Shown here piece after piece: positions 44,468-54,242 of a stretch of DNA of 64,000 nt. The position numbers were made by a program, and so were the translations under genes. The stretch is taken from contig OZ251571.1 in NCBI GenBank assembly GCA_965243565.1, positions 1,240,001 to 1,304,000 on the forward strand. Direction: 5' to 3'. Below the pieces are notes generated by a model. The model saw only the letters and a program-made list of their open reading frames with translations. It was not told the DNA's origin and did not search any database. The stretch comes from CBDEVH01 sp965243565 (GTDB taxonomy: Bacteria; Pseudomonadota; Gammaproteobacteria; Tethybacterales; Persebacteraceae). Within the stretch, counting starts at the first letter, position 1, and each line of letters opens with the position of its first letter.

Positions 44468-44860
44468 ATGCCTAATAATAAAAAAATCATTAAAACCACC
44501 AAAGCCCCCAGTGCTATTGGCACTTATTCCCAAGCAGTATGCTGTGGTGATTTAATATTTATTTCAGGACAAATACCACTTGACCCTGCCACTGGTGAAG
44601 TCATTAGCGATGATCCACGCACACAAGTCGAACAATCGTTTAAAAACTTAATCGCCGTTGTCGAAGCCGCAGGTGGCACTGCCGACCAATTGATTAAACT
44701 ATCGGTTTATCTCACTGATTTAACCAATTTTCCGTTGGTCAATGAGGTCATGCAACAACACTTTAGCGAGCCTTTTCCAGCACGGGCTGCCGTTGGTGTG
44801 GCAGCTTTACCCAAAGGCGTTTGTGTCGAAGTCGAAGGAATACTGTCATTAAACGGCTAA
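44468..44860 (+). CDS. ridA: Rid-family (YjgF/RidA) enamine/imine deaminase
   Basis: 130-residue trimer-forming Rid protein that hydrolyses reactive 2-aminoacrylate and similar imines produced by PLP enzymes. The family segments TTKAPSAIGTYSQAV, ISGQIPLDPATGE and the C-terminal ARAAVGVAALPKGVCVEVE with the substrate Arg are all present, so the active RidA subfamily is likely. A ribosome binding site (AAAGGA) is at the right spacing. It lies between the GS-like gene and the M48 protease. Confidence 0.92.
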   Translation: MPNNKKIIKTTKAPSAIGTYSQAVCCGDLIFISGQIPLDPATGEVISDDPRTQVEQSFKNLIAVVEAAGGTADQLIKLSVYLTDLTNFPLVNEVMQQHFSEPFPARAAVGVAALPKGVCVEVEGILSLNG

Positions 44861-44871
44861 AAAAAGTTACT

Positions 44872-46257
44872 TTGGTAAAAAAATTAATCAGTTTTATACT
44901 ATTACTTTTTTTACCGCTAACACCTTTGCCTGCGGTTGCCGAACAACTGATTAACGCCACTACCTCTTTTCCCGGCAGTGTTATGCCAACCGCAGAAAGA
45001 AACCGCCTTGCCCATAGTATATTGGGCAATCGTTGGTTACGTGACCCCGAAGTTACGCAGTATTTTAACTATGTTAATTCACTGCTAAGCGATAAGGACG
45101 ATTACTTTTTTACGCTGGTTAATGCAAGGCAAGTCAATGCCTTTGCTTTTGTCGGTGGGTTAATTGTCGTGTATTCGGGATTGTGGGTAACCAGCAACAC
45201 CGAAGATGAATTATTAAGTGTGATGGCACATGAAATGGGGCACATTAAACTAGACCATCTCAACAAAAGCAAACAAAACAACAAAGAAGCAGCACTCATT
45301 GCAGTACCACTATTACTTGCCACTATTTTATCTAAAAACAGCGAAGTAACCGAAGCCATTATTGCATCAAGCAGTAGTTTTTTGTCCAGCGACTTTGTGG
45401 CGTATTCGCGAAGTCTTGAACACGAAGCCGATATTTTTGCCTTGGACCTCATGATTAACCAGCAACGCAATGCCGCCGCACTACTCGATGTCTATGGCCG
45501 CTTTAAGTCAAATGGCAATGAATATCTATCGACCCACCCCGCCCCCAAACGACGCAGTGCTTATATTCTCGATAGGTTATCCCAAACAAACTTGCCCCAA
45601 CCACCCTATCGTCCTGATTTTTATCTAATAAAAGAAAAACTTGAACTACTACAAGACCAAGGCGTTATTTTTAAAAATAGCCGTTTAAAAAAACTAAATG
45701 ACAACACATTAACGCCTTACGACAAAAACACACTACACTATGGCTTATTGTTGTATGCCATTGAACATTACGACAAAACACTAGGCGAGACAATGGTAAA
45801 CGCTCTAAAAGATCAAGCACACCCTTTTATACAACGGGCTATTGGCGAATATTACATTACCCAAAGACGCTATGACGATGCCATAACCCTGCTTTTGCAG
45901 GAACACGAGGCACACCCCGAAAGCGTCGCCATTATTTTAGAGCTGCTTCGTGCCTACAATATTTCCAAACAATATCAAGCAATCATCGATATTTTTGAGA
46001 TTCTCCCACCGACTATTAAACAACATGTCGGCATTGCCATCATTGCTACCAATAGTTACCAAAAGATCAATATCAAAGGAAATTCTCAACAGTTACTTGC
46101 CGAGGCGTATGCGTGGGATGGACTTTATGAAAACGCTTTTCGGCAAATTTCGGTGGGGGAAAAAAGCAAAGAAACCCCAACCGACATTTTACTGAAGCTA
46201 GGGAATTTAAAAGAACTACTGAAAAAGCAACAGGCTTGGGCAAAAAGCCTAAATTAA
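44872..46257 (+). CDS. Periplasmic M48 metalloprotease with TPR-like C-terminus (BepA-type)
   Basis: About 461 residues from the chosen TTG at 44872. A signal peptide (VKKLISFILLLFLPLTPLPA, then VA) is followed by a peptidase M48 domain: zinc ligands in HEMGH (His120, His124) with Glu121 catalytic, and the third ligand in SRSLEHEADIF (Glu183). The second half is made of helical tetratricopeptide-like repeats. This architecture matches BepA/YfgC, an outer-membrane-assembly protease and chaperone. The longer open frame starts inside ridA (TTG at 44821); the start after the ridA stop gives a proper signal peptide but lacks a clear ribosome binding site. Confidence 0.85.
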   Translation: MVKKLISFILLLFLPLTPLPAVAEQLINATTSFPGSVMPTAERNRLAHSILGNRWLRDPEVTQYFNYVNSLLSDKDDYFFTLVNARQVNAFAFVGGLIVVYSGLWVTSNTEDELLSVMAHEMGHIKLDHLNKSKQNNKEAALIAVPLLLATILSKNSEVTEAIIASSSSFLSSDFVAYSRSLEHEADIFALDLMINQQRNAAALLDVYGRFKSNGNEYLSTHPAPKRRSAYILDRLSQTNLPQPPYRPDFYLIKEKLELLQDQGVIFKNSRLKKLNDNTLTPYDKNTLHYGLLLYAIEHYDKTLGETMVNALKDQAHPFIQRAIGEYYITQRRYDDAITLLLQEHEAHPESVAIILELLRAYNISKQYQAIIDIFEILPPTIKQHVGIAIIATNSYQKINIKGNSQQLLAEAYAWDGLYENAFRQISVGEKSKETPTDILLKLGNLKELLKKQQAWAKSLN

Positions 46258-46286
46258 TCACAACTAACACTTTTAAGTGTCTGTGA
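46258..46286 (+). terminator. Hairpin after the M48 gene
   Basis: Immediately after the stop codon a nested hairpin can form: outer TCACA/TGTGA (46258-46262, 46282-46286) and inner ACACTT/AAGTGT (46267-46272, 46275-46280). It is followed by a weak T-containing stretch (CTGTTTTCGTT). It probably ends the ald-to-M48 transcript before the tRNA genes; a TATAAAAT at 46301-46308 is a candidate -10 for the tRNAs. Confidence 0.45.
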
Positions 46287-46331
46287 ACTTCTGTTTTCGT
46301 TATAAAATACGGTTCTGCATTTGACGTCGTC

Positions 46332-46418
46332 GCCGAGGTGGCGGAACTGGTAGACGCGCCGGACTCAAAATCCGGTGTTGGTGACAACGTGAGGGTTCGA
46401 GTCCCTCCCTCGGCACCA
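46332..46418 (+). tRNA. tRNA-Leu(CAA)
   Basis: 87 bases including encoded CCA. Acceptor GCCGAGG pairs with CCTCGGC; the anticodon stem CCGGA/TCCGG encloses CTCAAAA with anticodon CAA (UUG codons); a variable arm TGTTGGTGACAACG and the T-arm GAGGGTTCGAGTCCCTC complete a normal type II tRNA. It is one base from the tRNA-Val gene, and the two are likely cotranscribed. Confidence 0.95.
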
Positions 46419-46419
46419 T

Positions 46420-46490
<71 letters not shown>

Positions 46491-46493
<3 letters not shown>

Positions 46494-47369
46494 CCGAATC
46501 GCCCACTCACGTGGTGGTAAAAAATCTTTTACTAGCGATTCCTCTTGATAACTTAATAGTGGGGCACTCCCCCAACTAACCGTTGGTGGTAGCGACATTA
46601 AAATACTATCAGCATTACCACCAGATTGCAATCCAAATAACGTGCCTCTATCATGCACCAAATTAAATTCCACATAACGCCCACGTCTGTGCTGTTGCCA
46701 TTGCTTGTGCGCGTCGGTATAAGTCAGTGCTTTGCGGCGGTCAATAATAGGTTGATAAGCAGGCAAAAAACTATTCCCCACTGCTTGCAAAAATAAAAAA
46801 TCGTCTTTGTAGTTATTGGTCGTGTAGTCATCAAAAAATATACCACCAATACCACGTGCCTCTTGCCGATGTGGAATATAAAAATAATCATCACATTGTT
46901 TTTTAAACAAAGGGTAATGTGCTGTATCGTGCTTGTCCAAAGCATCTTTTAGTGTTTGGTGAAAATGTTGGCAGTCTTCAGCAAACCCATAATAAGGGGT
47001 TAAATCCAAACCACCACCAAACCACCAATGATTGTCTGTAACAAAACAACGCACATTCATGTGAACAGTTGGGCAAAAAGGGTTATGAGGGTGCATAACC
47101 AACGACACACCACAAGCCTGATAAGGCTGCCCCGCCAAATCGGGGTGTCGTTTACTGGCAGCAGGAGGCATTTTATCGGCAGCAATACACGAAAAATTAA
47201 CGCCACCGCGTTCAAATAAATCGCCACCACTCAATTGCATCATCACGCCATTGCCTAATTTACTCTCCCATGTTTTTCGCTCAGCAATAGCGTTGTCTTT
47301 TAACGCCAAGTCGTCAATAATGCGTTTTTGCAAATTAATAAAATAGTTTCTTACTTCGATAAAATCCAT
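46491..47369 (-). CDS. hemF: Oxygen-dependent coproporphyrinogen-III oxidase
   Basis: 292-residue HemF that oxidatively decarboxylates coproporphyrinogen III in heme synthesis using O2. The family stretches GGVNFSCIA, MHPHNPFCPTVHMNVRCF and WWFGGGLDLTPYYG are present; length matches. The ATG at 47369 (MDFIEVRNYF) is preferred to one 13 codons upstream that adds a Cys-rich, non-conserved piece. The stop codon shares three bases with the end of tRNA-Val. Presence of HemF indicates heme synthesis under aerobic conditions. Confidence 0.94.
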
Positions 47370-47398
47370 ACAATCATTGTAACAGGTAGAATAATGAC

Positions 47399-48301
47399 AT
47401 GACCACATTCAAGCATCATAGCAGTATTTTTTTACGGGGTTTTTGTATGGGCGTGGCAGACCTCATTCCCGGCGTTTCTGGTGGCACCATTGCTTTTATT
47501 ACTGGCATTTATGCCAATTTATTAGGTGCATTGTCAGTTTTTTCGACCGCTGCTTTTTGGCAAGCACTATTACGCCTACAATTTAAAACCGTTTTCAAAC
47601 TACTTGACTGGCAGTTTTTATTGGCATTATTTTTGGGCTTACTCACCGCCATACTCACCATGTCCAAACTATTACATTATTTGTTAATAACACAAACACA
47701 GTTTTTATTGGGCTTCTTTTTTGGTTTGGTCATTGCCTCTGCCCTATTTTTATGGCGGCAATTATCATCGCATTCAGCACAAACCATCGCACTGGTGGTG
47801 GTCATGGCAGCACTCACTTTTGCAGTGGTTAGCAGTGGACAAACCAGCCTGCCAACAACGCCAGTGGTGTTGTTTTTTTGTGGCATGTTGGCAATTAGCG
47901 CAATGCTATTACCCGGTATTTCAGGAAGTTATATTTTATTGATTTTAGGGGTTTACCCTACCGTTATTGCGGCAATACACGAGCGTGATATTATTGTTTT
48001 ACTCGTATTTGCAGCAGGTTGTGGCACGGGTTTGTTATTGTTTTCGCGTTTGTTGTTCGAGCTCATTAACCGTTATTACGCAACGACGATGGCGGTGTTA
48101 ATTGGGGTTATGATTGGTGCATTGCCTAAAATATGGCCATGGAAAGCCGCCCTTGATGATAAAAAAATAATACTGGCAGACAACGTCCTACCAAATGGAT
48201 CTATCGGCGAAATTATCGGCGTCGTGGTGTTGGCTGTTGTTGGGTTTGCCATTGTCTTTATGCTAGAAAAAATCAACCGCAACATTAATGATACACACTG
48301 A
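47399..48301 (+). CDS. DUF368 (PopT-type) polyprenyl-phosphate transporter
   Basis: 300-residue polytopic membrane protein of the DUF368 family, members of which were shown to help undecaprenyl phosphate cross the membrane. Two internally related signatures are seen, GFCMGVADLIPGVSGGTIAF near the N-terminus and LLPGISGSYILLILG in the second half, each followed by membrane helices. It would recycle the same lipid carrier that UppP dephosphorylates. The end overlaps the next gene by 14 bases. It is divergent from hemF, whose start lies 29 bases away. Confidence 0.87.
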   Translation: MTTFKHHSSIFLRGFCMGVADLIPGVSGGTIAFITGIYANLLGALSVFSTAAFWQALLRLQFKTVFKLLDWQFLLALFLGLLTAILTMSKLLHYLLITQTQFLLGFFFGLVIASALFLWRQLSSHSAQTIALVVVMAALTFAVVSSGQTSLPTTPVVLFFCGMLAISAMLLPGISGSYILLILGVYPTVIAAIHERDIIVLLVFAAGCGTGLLLFSRLLFELINRYYATTMAVLIGVMIGALPKIWPWKAALDDKKIILADNVLPNGSIGEIIGVVVLAVVGFAIVFMLEKINRNINDTH

Positions 48302-49253
48302 TTTTTTTAAAGAGTCGTTTTATCAAGGGTGTCGAATTTTTTTCACCATTTTTAAAATAACCTTTCCTATTCTCATTGTTCTGTTTTTTTGCGATCATTT
48401 TTTCAACTTAACGGCGGTAATAGGCGATGCGCTTTCACCCATTATGGGCATCGTTGGACTCCCCGGCGAAACAGGCATTGTATTTGCCACAGCGTTATTA
48501 CTTAATATTTATAGTGCCTTATTGGTTTTTGTGGGGATCGCACCAGCACTCGATTTAAGCACTGCCCAAGTAACCGTACTAATGACGATGATACTAGTAG
48601 CACATGCCTTGCCTGTAGAAATACGCATTGTCCAAATGGCAGGAGTACGACCGCTGTTTATATTTTGCTTGCGATTTTTTGGCAGCTTTGCAATGGGCTA
48701 TGCACTATTGCTTATTTATTCTGACCAATGGCTACAAGAAACCGCCACCTACTACCTTAATGCAAGCACCAAAGATGATACTTTTTGGCAATGGTTACAA
48801 AGCCAAGCCACAAACTGGTTAATTATTTTTGGTATTATCCAAGTGTTGGTTTTAATGAATGAAGGTATGAAAAAAAGCAATATCGAAGCCGTGTTGATTC
48901 GATTCTGCACGCCGTTTTTTCGGCTTATTGGCATCGGCGAAAAAGCCATTACTATGGCGTTAATTGGTATGCTGCTCGGCTTGTCTTATGGGGGTGGTTT
49001 TTTAATCGAACACGGGCGGCGAGGTGATATTAACCAACGCGATATTTTATGCGTGTTAAGTCTTTTGTGTTTGTGCCATTCGATTATCGAAGACACTTTG
49101 GTCGTCATGGTAGTGGGGGCGCACTTTAGCGGAGTGTTAATTGCGCGGACTGTTTTTTCGTTGGTCTTTATGATGGGATTCACCGCATTAATAAAAAAAT
49201 TATCAAACAACACCTTAAATAGGTTTTTTGTGATTCCCTCTCGCCGTGCTTAA
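48288..49253 (+). CDS. Nucleoside-recognition (Gate) domain membrane protein
   Basis: 321-residue membrane protein with about eight helices. It resembles the nucleoside-recognition/Gate family (relatives of SpmA/SpmB and the concentrative nucleoside transporter gate region): SPIMGIVGLPGETGIVFATA and a duplicated related stretch, FRLIGIGEKAITMALIGML, in the second half. Substrate unknown. It overlaps both neighbours (14 bases with the DUF368 gene, 8 bases with comEC), indicating a tightly coupled operon. Confidence 0.75.
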   Translation: MIHTDFFKESFYQGCRIFFTIFKITFPILIVLFFCDHFFNLTAVIGDALSPIMGIVGLPGETGIVFATALLLNIYSALLVFVGIAPALDLSTAQVTVLMTMILVAHALPVEIRIVQMAGVRPLFIFCLRFFGSFAMGYALLLIYSDQWLQETATYYLNASTKDDTFWQWLQSQATNWLIIFGIIQVLVLMNEGMKKSNIEAVLIRFCTPFFRLIGIGEKAITMALIGMLLGLSYGGGFLIEHGRRGDINQRDILCVLSLLCLCHSIIEDTLVVMVVGAHFSGVLIARTVFSLVFMMGFTALIKKLSNNTLNRFFVIPSRRA

Positions 49254-51582
49254 ACCGCTCCTTTTACGCGGTCTTGCCAATGATAATTATATTCACCCCA
49301 TAACCCTCATTTGTTTTATTATAGGTGTTGCTTTTTCGTTTTATTGGCTACACCTTCCGTCTTTACCGCCACTGCTATTTATCGTATTATTTTTAATACT
49401 CAGTATTATTGTTGTTGGACGTATTGGCAATAATGACATCAAGCAAAAAAAACAAGCACTCATTTTATCGACGCTATGGGCAGCGTTGTTTTTTGCTATC
49501 GGTTTTACAACTGCCGTTTGGCGGGCGGATTATCGCCTTGCCGATACCATCCCCGATAATCTATTGGGTAAAAATGTAACGCTTGAAGGCACGGTAATAA
49601 ACTTGTCGCCAGCCCGATACAACAGCACTCAATTTGAATTTAAAATTGAAACTTTGCAAACCGCTGATCAAACATTGCATTTAGACCTTGTGGCACGATT
49701 ACGCGATTACCACCACAAAAAACCACCGTTAAAATCGCTAAAAAATGGAGTACGCCTGCGTTTTGACGCAAAACTACGTAAGCCCACTGCTTTTTTTAAC
49801 CCTCATAATTTTGATTATGCCGCCTATTTATTTGCAAAAAATATTCGCCTACTCGGCTATGTTCGACAACGCGATACATTGCATGTTTTATCAACCCCTC
49901 ATTCCACACCAAGACAGCTGTTACGCCAGCGACTATTGGCAAAAAAAGACATTAATTATGCCACCTTATTAGCCCTCACCATTGGCGATAAGCAAAGCAT
50001 GACAAGCACCCAATTAGACACCTTACGCACCACTGGCACCGCTCATTTAATGAGTATTTCTGGCACTCATATCGGCTTTGTATTTTTGTTTGTATCACTG
50101 ATTATGCATTGGTTATGGCGACGGTTTCCGTCGTTGCTATTACGCCTACCTGCCCCAAAAGCGGCAATGCTGCTTGCCCTGCCCTTTGCATTTGCCTATG
50201 CACTACTAGCAGGGTTTACAGTACCCACCCAACGCAGTTTTTATATGTTACTTTTAAGCGTATTGCTATTTATTTACGGACGGCAAATGTCCGCCACCAC
50301 CATTTTATTATTGGTCATGACAGGCGTTGTTATAATCGATCCATGGGCTTTAATCAGTGCTGGGTTTTGGTTGTCTTTTGGCTTAACCGCAGTTGTTATT
50401 GCCGTGCATTATCAGCAATCAGGCACGCTCAACAACACCACTAAAAGACTAAGTTTTGCAAAACAACTATTAATAATGCAATGTTATCTTTCATTACTTG
50501 CGATGCCAATGACGCTGTGGTTTTTTAATCAAGCATCAATTATATCGCCAGTGGCTAATTTTTTTGCAGTGCCTTGGGTCGGGTCAGTCGTGTTACCGCT
50601 GTCTTTTTTTGGTATGCTCACCGATATTTGGCAACCGGCAGATTGGGCATTAATCGTATTGTGGAAATACCTCGACTTTTTAGCACAATGGTCTTTTGCT
50701 GCTTGGTCGCCAACACAAGCACCATTGTGGGTATTCATAATCGCCATTGCTGGCACGGGACTATTTTTAATGCCTACTGGCACGCCCATGCGATGGCTAG
50801 GGCTATTGCCCATTGTCGTTTTATTGGTTTGGCAAAACAAAGCCATTGACATTGGCGCCATTAAAGCCGTGGCATTAGACGCTGGACAAGGAACCGCCAT
50901 TGCCCTACAAACCACAAACAGCACGCAAGTTTATGACACAGGACCACCTGTCGGCGGCTTATTACTTAGGCAGTTTTTACGCAGCGAAGGCGTATCAAAA
51001 ATTAATCGGCTATTAATCAGCCATGACGACTTTGACCATCGTGGCGGTGTCAATGCATTAACTGCGTTTTATCCCAATACAAAAACAATGGCAAGCAATG
51101 GCGATTGGCAATGCGTTAAAGGTTTAAACTGGCAATATGACAACGTGCGGTTTAGCGTACTGCACCCACCGCCGTCTTTTAGTAGCACCGACAGCAAAAA
51201 CAGTGACAACGATAACAGCTGTGTTGTTCGTATCGAAACCAGCAACGGGCTTTCGATGTTATTAACAGGTGATATATCCAGCGATGTCGAAAATTTATTA
51301 GCCACCACCATTAAACCCGTTGATGTGCTTTTTATTGCGCACCACGGCAGCCGTTATTCAACCAGTGATGCTTTTTTAGACGCAACCCGCCCAAGCATCG
51401 CCGTTATTACCGTTGGCAACAATCGTTATGGACACCCCCACCCCTCAGTTATAAAAAAATTACAACAACGCGGCATAACCATTTATCGCACCGACACCAT
51501 GGGTGCCGTACAATTAGATTTAAATCACATCATTAATATAAAAACCACTCGTCAACAAGCGTTAAGGTATTGGCACCTTTAA
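49246..51582 (+). CDS. comEC: DNA internalization competence protein ComEC/Rec2
   Basis: 778-residue ComEC. N-terminal helices and an OB-like extracellular segment (about 100-210) precede the competence domain, with GTAHLMSISGTHIGF near residue 260 and many membrane helices, then a C-terminal metallo-beta-lactamase domain: SHDDFDHRGG at 592-601, LLTGDIS and HHGSRYS. This is the channel that brings single-stranded DNA across the inner membrane during natural transformation. The start is GTG at 49246, inside the end of the upstream gene. No other competence gene is in the window. Confidence 0.92.
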   Translation: MLKPLLLRGLANDNYIHPITLICFIIGVAFSFYWLHLPSLPPLLFIVLFLILSIIVVGRIGNNDIKQKKQALILSTLWAALFFAIGFTTAVWRADYRLADTIPDNLLGKNVTLEGTVINLSPARYNSTQFEFKIETLQTADQTLHLDLVARLRDYHHKKPPLKSLKNGVRLRFDAKLRKPTAFFNPHNFDYAAYLFAKNIRLLGYVRQRDTLHVLSTPHSTPRQLLRQRLLAKKDINYATLLALTIGDKQSMTSTQLDTLRTTGTAHLMSISGTHIGFVFLFVSLIMHWLWRRFPSLLLRLPAPKAAMLLALPFAFAYALLAGFTVPTQRSFYMLLLSVLLFIYGRQMSATTILLLVMTGVVIIDPWALISAGFWLSFGLTAVVIAVHYQQSGTLNNTTKRLSFAKQLLIMQCYLSLLAMPMTLWFFNQASIISPVANFFAVPWVGSVVLPLSFFGMLTDIWQPADWALIVLWKYLDFLAQWSFAAWSPTQAPLWVFIIAIAGTGLFLMPTGTPMRWLGLLPIVVLLVWQNKAIDIGAIKAVALDAGQGTAIALQTTNSTQVYDTGPPVGGLLLRQFLRSEGVSKINRLLISHDDFDHRGGVNALTAFYPNTKTMASNGDWQCVKGLNWQYDNVRFSVLHPPPSFSSTDSKNSDNDNSCVVRIETSNGLSMLLTGDISSDVENLLATTIKPVDVLFIAHHGSRYSTSDAFLDATRPSIAVITVGNNRYGHPHPSVIKKLQQRGITIYRTDTMGAVQLDLNHIINIKTTRQQALRYWHL

Positions 51583-51591
51583 AAAAACGAC

Positions 51592-52608
51592 TTATTCGAT
51601 AAACGACACACTCGGCAAATCTAAACTTAATTGTTTGCCATTACGCAATATGTTGATTCGTTTGGCATCCTCTGGTAAGTAACCCGTCACAAAATTATAA
51701 TCACCCATATTTTTATCGTTAATACTTAAAAGTATATCACCCACCTGCAACCCTGCTTGTTTTGCAACACTCGCTTCCCATACTTTAATAACCAAAAAAC
51801 TATTCTCAACATCATAATCCAATAACATTATCTCCTTACGCAAGCGATCTGTTATACGGCGAACTGACGCCCCCCACACATTATCGGGCTCTTGCACCTC
51901 GTTAATAATCTCATCATAAGCATCAATAGCCAATCCAACCGGAATTGCAAAACCAATACCCTGCGGTAAAACCCCGTGCTGTCGATAATACAACGCACTA
52001 TTAATACCGACCATTTGCCCTTTGGTATTAGTCAGCGGACCACCCGAACTACCGGGATTAATAGCCGCATCGGTTTGAATAAAACTTTCGTTATCGTACA
52101 AACCCAAACGAGTACGCCCAACCGCACTGACAATACCCATTGAAGCAGAACCCTCTAAACCAAACGGATTACCAATAGCAAAAACAACATCGCCCTGCCT
52201 TAAGTATTTATCTTCACTTGCTGCAATTGCCGGAAACTCACTTGTATTAATTTTTAAAACAGCAATATCAATATCAGGGCTAATACCTATTAAATCCGCA
52301 TCATGAATCGATTTATCGGCAGTCTGAACGACAATACTCTCAACATCAACAATCAAATGATAATTGGTTAGAATATGCCCATCGTTACTAACGATAACCC
52401 CCGTGCCGGTAATACTATCGCCATTGCCATTGGTACGATACCCATTAATACTAACCACAGACGGCAAAACACGACCAATCGCATCGCGATACGACAATGG
52501 CTCATCACCAAACCGAGCATAAAGCGAATGCGAAAACAACACCGCCAGCGAAACCACCACCACCTGTGCGAATAATATCGACAACCTTTTAACCACTCTA
52601 TTTTTCAT
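51592..52608 (-). CDS. DegS-like periplasmic serine protease with PDZ domain
   Basis: 338-residue S1C (HtrA-family) protease. A hydrophobic N-terminal segment (about 8-30) anchors or exports it; the trypsin-like domain has His84 (LTNYHLI), Asp114 (DIDIAVLKI) and Ser188 (NPGSSGGPL); one PDZ domain follows from about 245 (AGLQVGDILLSIND). One PDZ plus a membrane anchor fits DegS/AlgW, which starts the sigma-E envelope stress response, better than DegP/DegQ with two. No rseA/rpoE is nearby. Convergent with comEC. Confidence 0.9.
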   Translation of the reverse strand: MKNRVVKRLSILFAQVVVVSLAVLFSHSLYARFGDEPLSYRDAIGRVLPSVVSINGYRTNGNGDSITGTGVIVSNDGHILTNYHLIVDVESIVVQTADKSIHDADLIGISPDIDIAVLKINTSEFPAIAASEDKYLRQGDVVFAIGNPFGLEGSASMGIVSAVGRTRLGLYDNESFIQTDAAINPGSSGGPLTNTKGQMVGINSALYYRQHGVLPQGIGFAIPVGLAIDAYDEIINEVQEPDNVWGASVRRITDRLRKEIMLLDYDVENSFLVIKVWEASVAKQAGLQVGDILLSINDKNMGDYNFVTGYLPEDAKRINILRNGKQLSLDLPSVSFIE

Positions 52609-52687
52609 CAGCTAATAATTATAATAGCCACTACCTCTATTTACCGAATTTAAACCAAATAAAATCACTTATTTATAGCACTCATCA

Positions 52688-52715
52688 TTCATAACAATTA
52701 GACAATCGTTATAAT
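52688..52715 (+). promoter_or_regulatory. Candidate promoter of tRNA-Ser(TGA)
   Basis: TTCATA (52688-52693) and a perfect TATAAT (52710-52715) are separated by 16 bases; transcription would start a few bases before the mature tRNA 5' end at 52725. The same ~115-base spacer must hold the divergent DegS promoter. Confidence 0.5.
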
Positions 52716-52724
52716 AACGCTTAC

Positions 52725-52811
52725 GGAGAGATGGCAGAGTGGTCGAATGCGACGGACTTGAAATCCGTTAAGGGCGCAAGCTCTTCAAGGGTTCGAATCC
52801 CTTTCTCTCCG
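52725..52811 (+). tRNA. tRNA-Ser(TGA)
   Basis: 87 bases, type II tRNA with intact stems: GGAGAGA/TCTCTCC, anticodon stem ACGGA/TCCGT with loop CTTGAAA (anticodon TGA), a long variable arm and T-arm AAGGGTTCGAATCCCTT. The 3' end is G then CCG, so CCA is not encoded. Its perfect acceptor stem is a useful comparison for the damaged tRNA-Ser(GGA). Confidence 0.96.
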
Positions 52812-52829
52812 CCGGTATTAATAAGCTGA

Positions 52830-54116
52830 TTAATCAGAACATCCAACCAAATACCCCGCTGTCCAAGCTGCTTGAAAATTAAAGCCACCTGTTAAAGCGT
52901 CAATATGCAATAACTCACCAATCACATATAAACCTTTAAATTTTTTAACCGAAAAATCAGCAAAATCTATCTCTGTCAGCCCTACCCCACCACAAGAAAC
53001 AAACTCCTCCTTATTGGTACTTTTACCACTAATCGAAAAACAAGAACGCTTCAATTCTGCCATTAAAACTTGCAACTGCTTTTTTGTCACATTCGACCAA
53101 GTCGTATCCTCGCCAATAGTTGTGTAAAGAACAAGAGATGCCCATAACCTTTTAGGCACATCAAACAAATTAGTTCCCACAATTTTTTTATTAGGAGACT
53201 GCTTTTTCATCGCATTAAATTGTTGCTGTATTGTATCGCTGTGTATGTGGTTACACCAATCTATCTTGATTTTAAACTGATACTCTAATTGATGCAAAAA
53301 CACAGCAGCAACAGCCGACATTTTTAAAATACTAGGACCGCTCAACCCTCGATGAGTGATAAGCAATGCCCCCAACTCCTGCACCTTGCATTGCTTGTAT
53401 TGGGGCTTTTGCGGTTCATTAACCAAGCCAACCGCTGTATTTACCACTGCAATACCTGATAAATCACTCAACCGCCTATCCTTTGTATTAAAAGTAAACA
53501 ACGATGGAATAAGATTCTCAGTTGATAAACCCAATTGCTCTAACTGCCTTAATATAGGAAAACTAGAACCACCAGTCGCTAGCACCAATTTTTTAGCGTT
53601 AAAACTACCCTTATTTGTATTAACTTGCCAAATATCGTTATTTTGTGTATTTTGTGTATTTTGTGAAGTTGGATAGAAATCAACAACCACTTGTTGCAAC
53701 AAAATATCAATTTGTAACTGTTCTGCCAAATCCAAAAAGCAATCAATAATAGTCTGTGAGTTATCGGTAGTAGGGAACATACGCCCATCTGCTTCGGTCT
53801 TTAAAGACACGCCTTGCTCTTCAAACCACTGTACAGTATGCTGTGGTGAGAATTTTAAAAAAGGTGATAGCAATTCTTTTTTGCCACGTGGATAAAACTT
53901 TACTAAATCGCGAGGTTCAAAACAAGCATGAGTCACATTGCAACGCCCACCACCCGAAATTTTAACCTTCTTTAATAACTGACTTGTTTTTTCTAAAATA
54001 ACAATTTTTTGTTTAGGCAAGCCCGCATTTTTTAAACGCAAACCGTAGTTAATAGCCGCAAAAAACCCGGCAGCACCGCCACCTACGACTAAAAAATCTA
54101 CTGTTGTATTATTCAT
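52830..54116 (-). CDS. BaiN/YhiN-family NAD(P)/FAD-dependent oxidoreductase
   Basis: 428-residue flavoprotein of the HI0933/BaiN family. FLVVGGGAAGFFAAINYG at the N-terminus binds FAD; KKVKISGGGRCNVTHA is the family's signature, and LTGGFNFQAAWTAGYLVG near the C-terminus closes the FAD site. Biological function is mostly unknown in gammaproteobacteria. A stretch coding TQNTQNTQN comes from a short tandem repeat around 53639-53662. The gene precedes tRNA-Ser on the opposite strand; a 126-base spacer separates it from soxB. Confidence 0.87.
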   Translation of the reverse strand: MNNTTVDFLVVGGGAAGFFAAINYGLRLKNAGLPKQKIVILEKTSQLLKKVKISGGGRCNVTHACFEPRDLVKFYPRGKKELLSPFLKFSPQHTVQWFEEQGVSLKTEADGRMFPTTDNSQTIIDCFLDLAEQLQIDILLQQVVVDFYPTSQNTQNTQNNDIWQVNTNKGSFNAKKLVLATGGSSFPILRQLEQLGLSTENLIPSLFTFNTKDRRLSDLSGIAVVNTAVGLVNEPQKPQYKQCKVQELGALLITHRGLSGPSILKMSAVAAVFLHQLEYQFKIKIDWCNHIHSDTIQQQFNAMKKQSPNKKIVGTNLFDVPKRLWASLVLYTTIGEDTTWSNVTKKQLQVLMAELKRSCFSISGKSTNKEEFVSCGGVGLTEIDFADFSVKKFKGLYVIGELLHIDALTGGFNFQAAWTAGYLVGCSD

Positions 54117-54242
54117 TTGAAATAATTTAGACCAAACATTGCGTTATATTTATTGATTATTATTGAAAAAATGAAAGTTATAGCGAAAAATATAAGTATA
54201 ACAATTAGAATAGTGAGGGCTAAAACCAATTAATGAATGGTC

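Noticed and set aside
51560..51580. AAGGT/ACCTT stem at the end of comEC as a terminator
   Set aside because: On the plus strand it is followed by A residues, not T, and on the minus strand the T-run precedes the stem, so neither orientation is a terminator.
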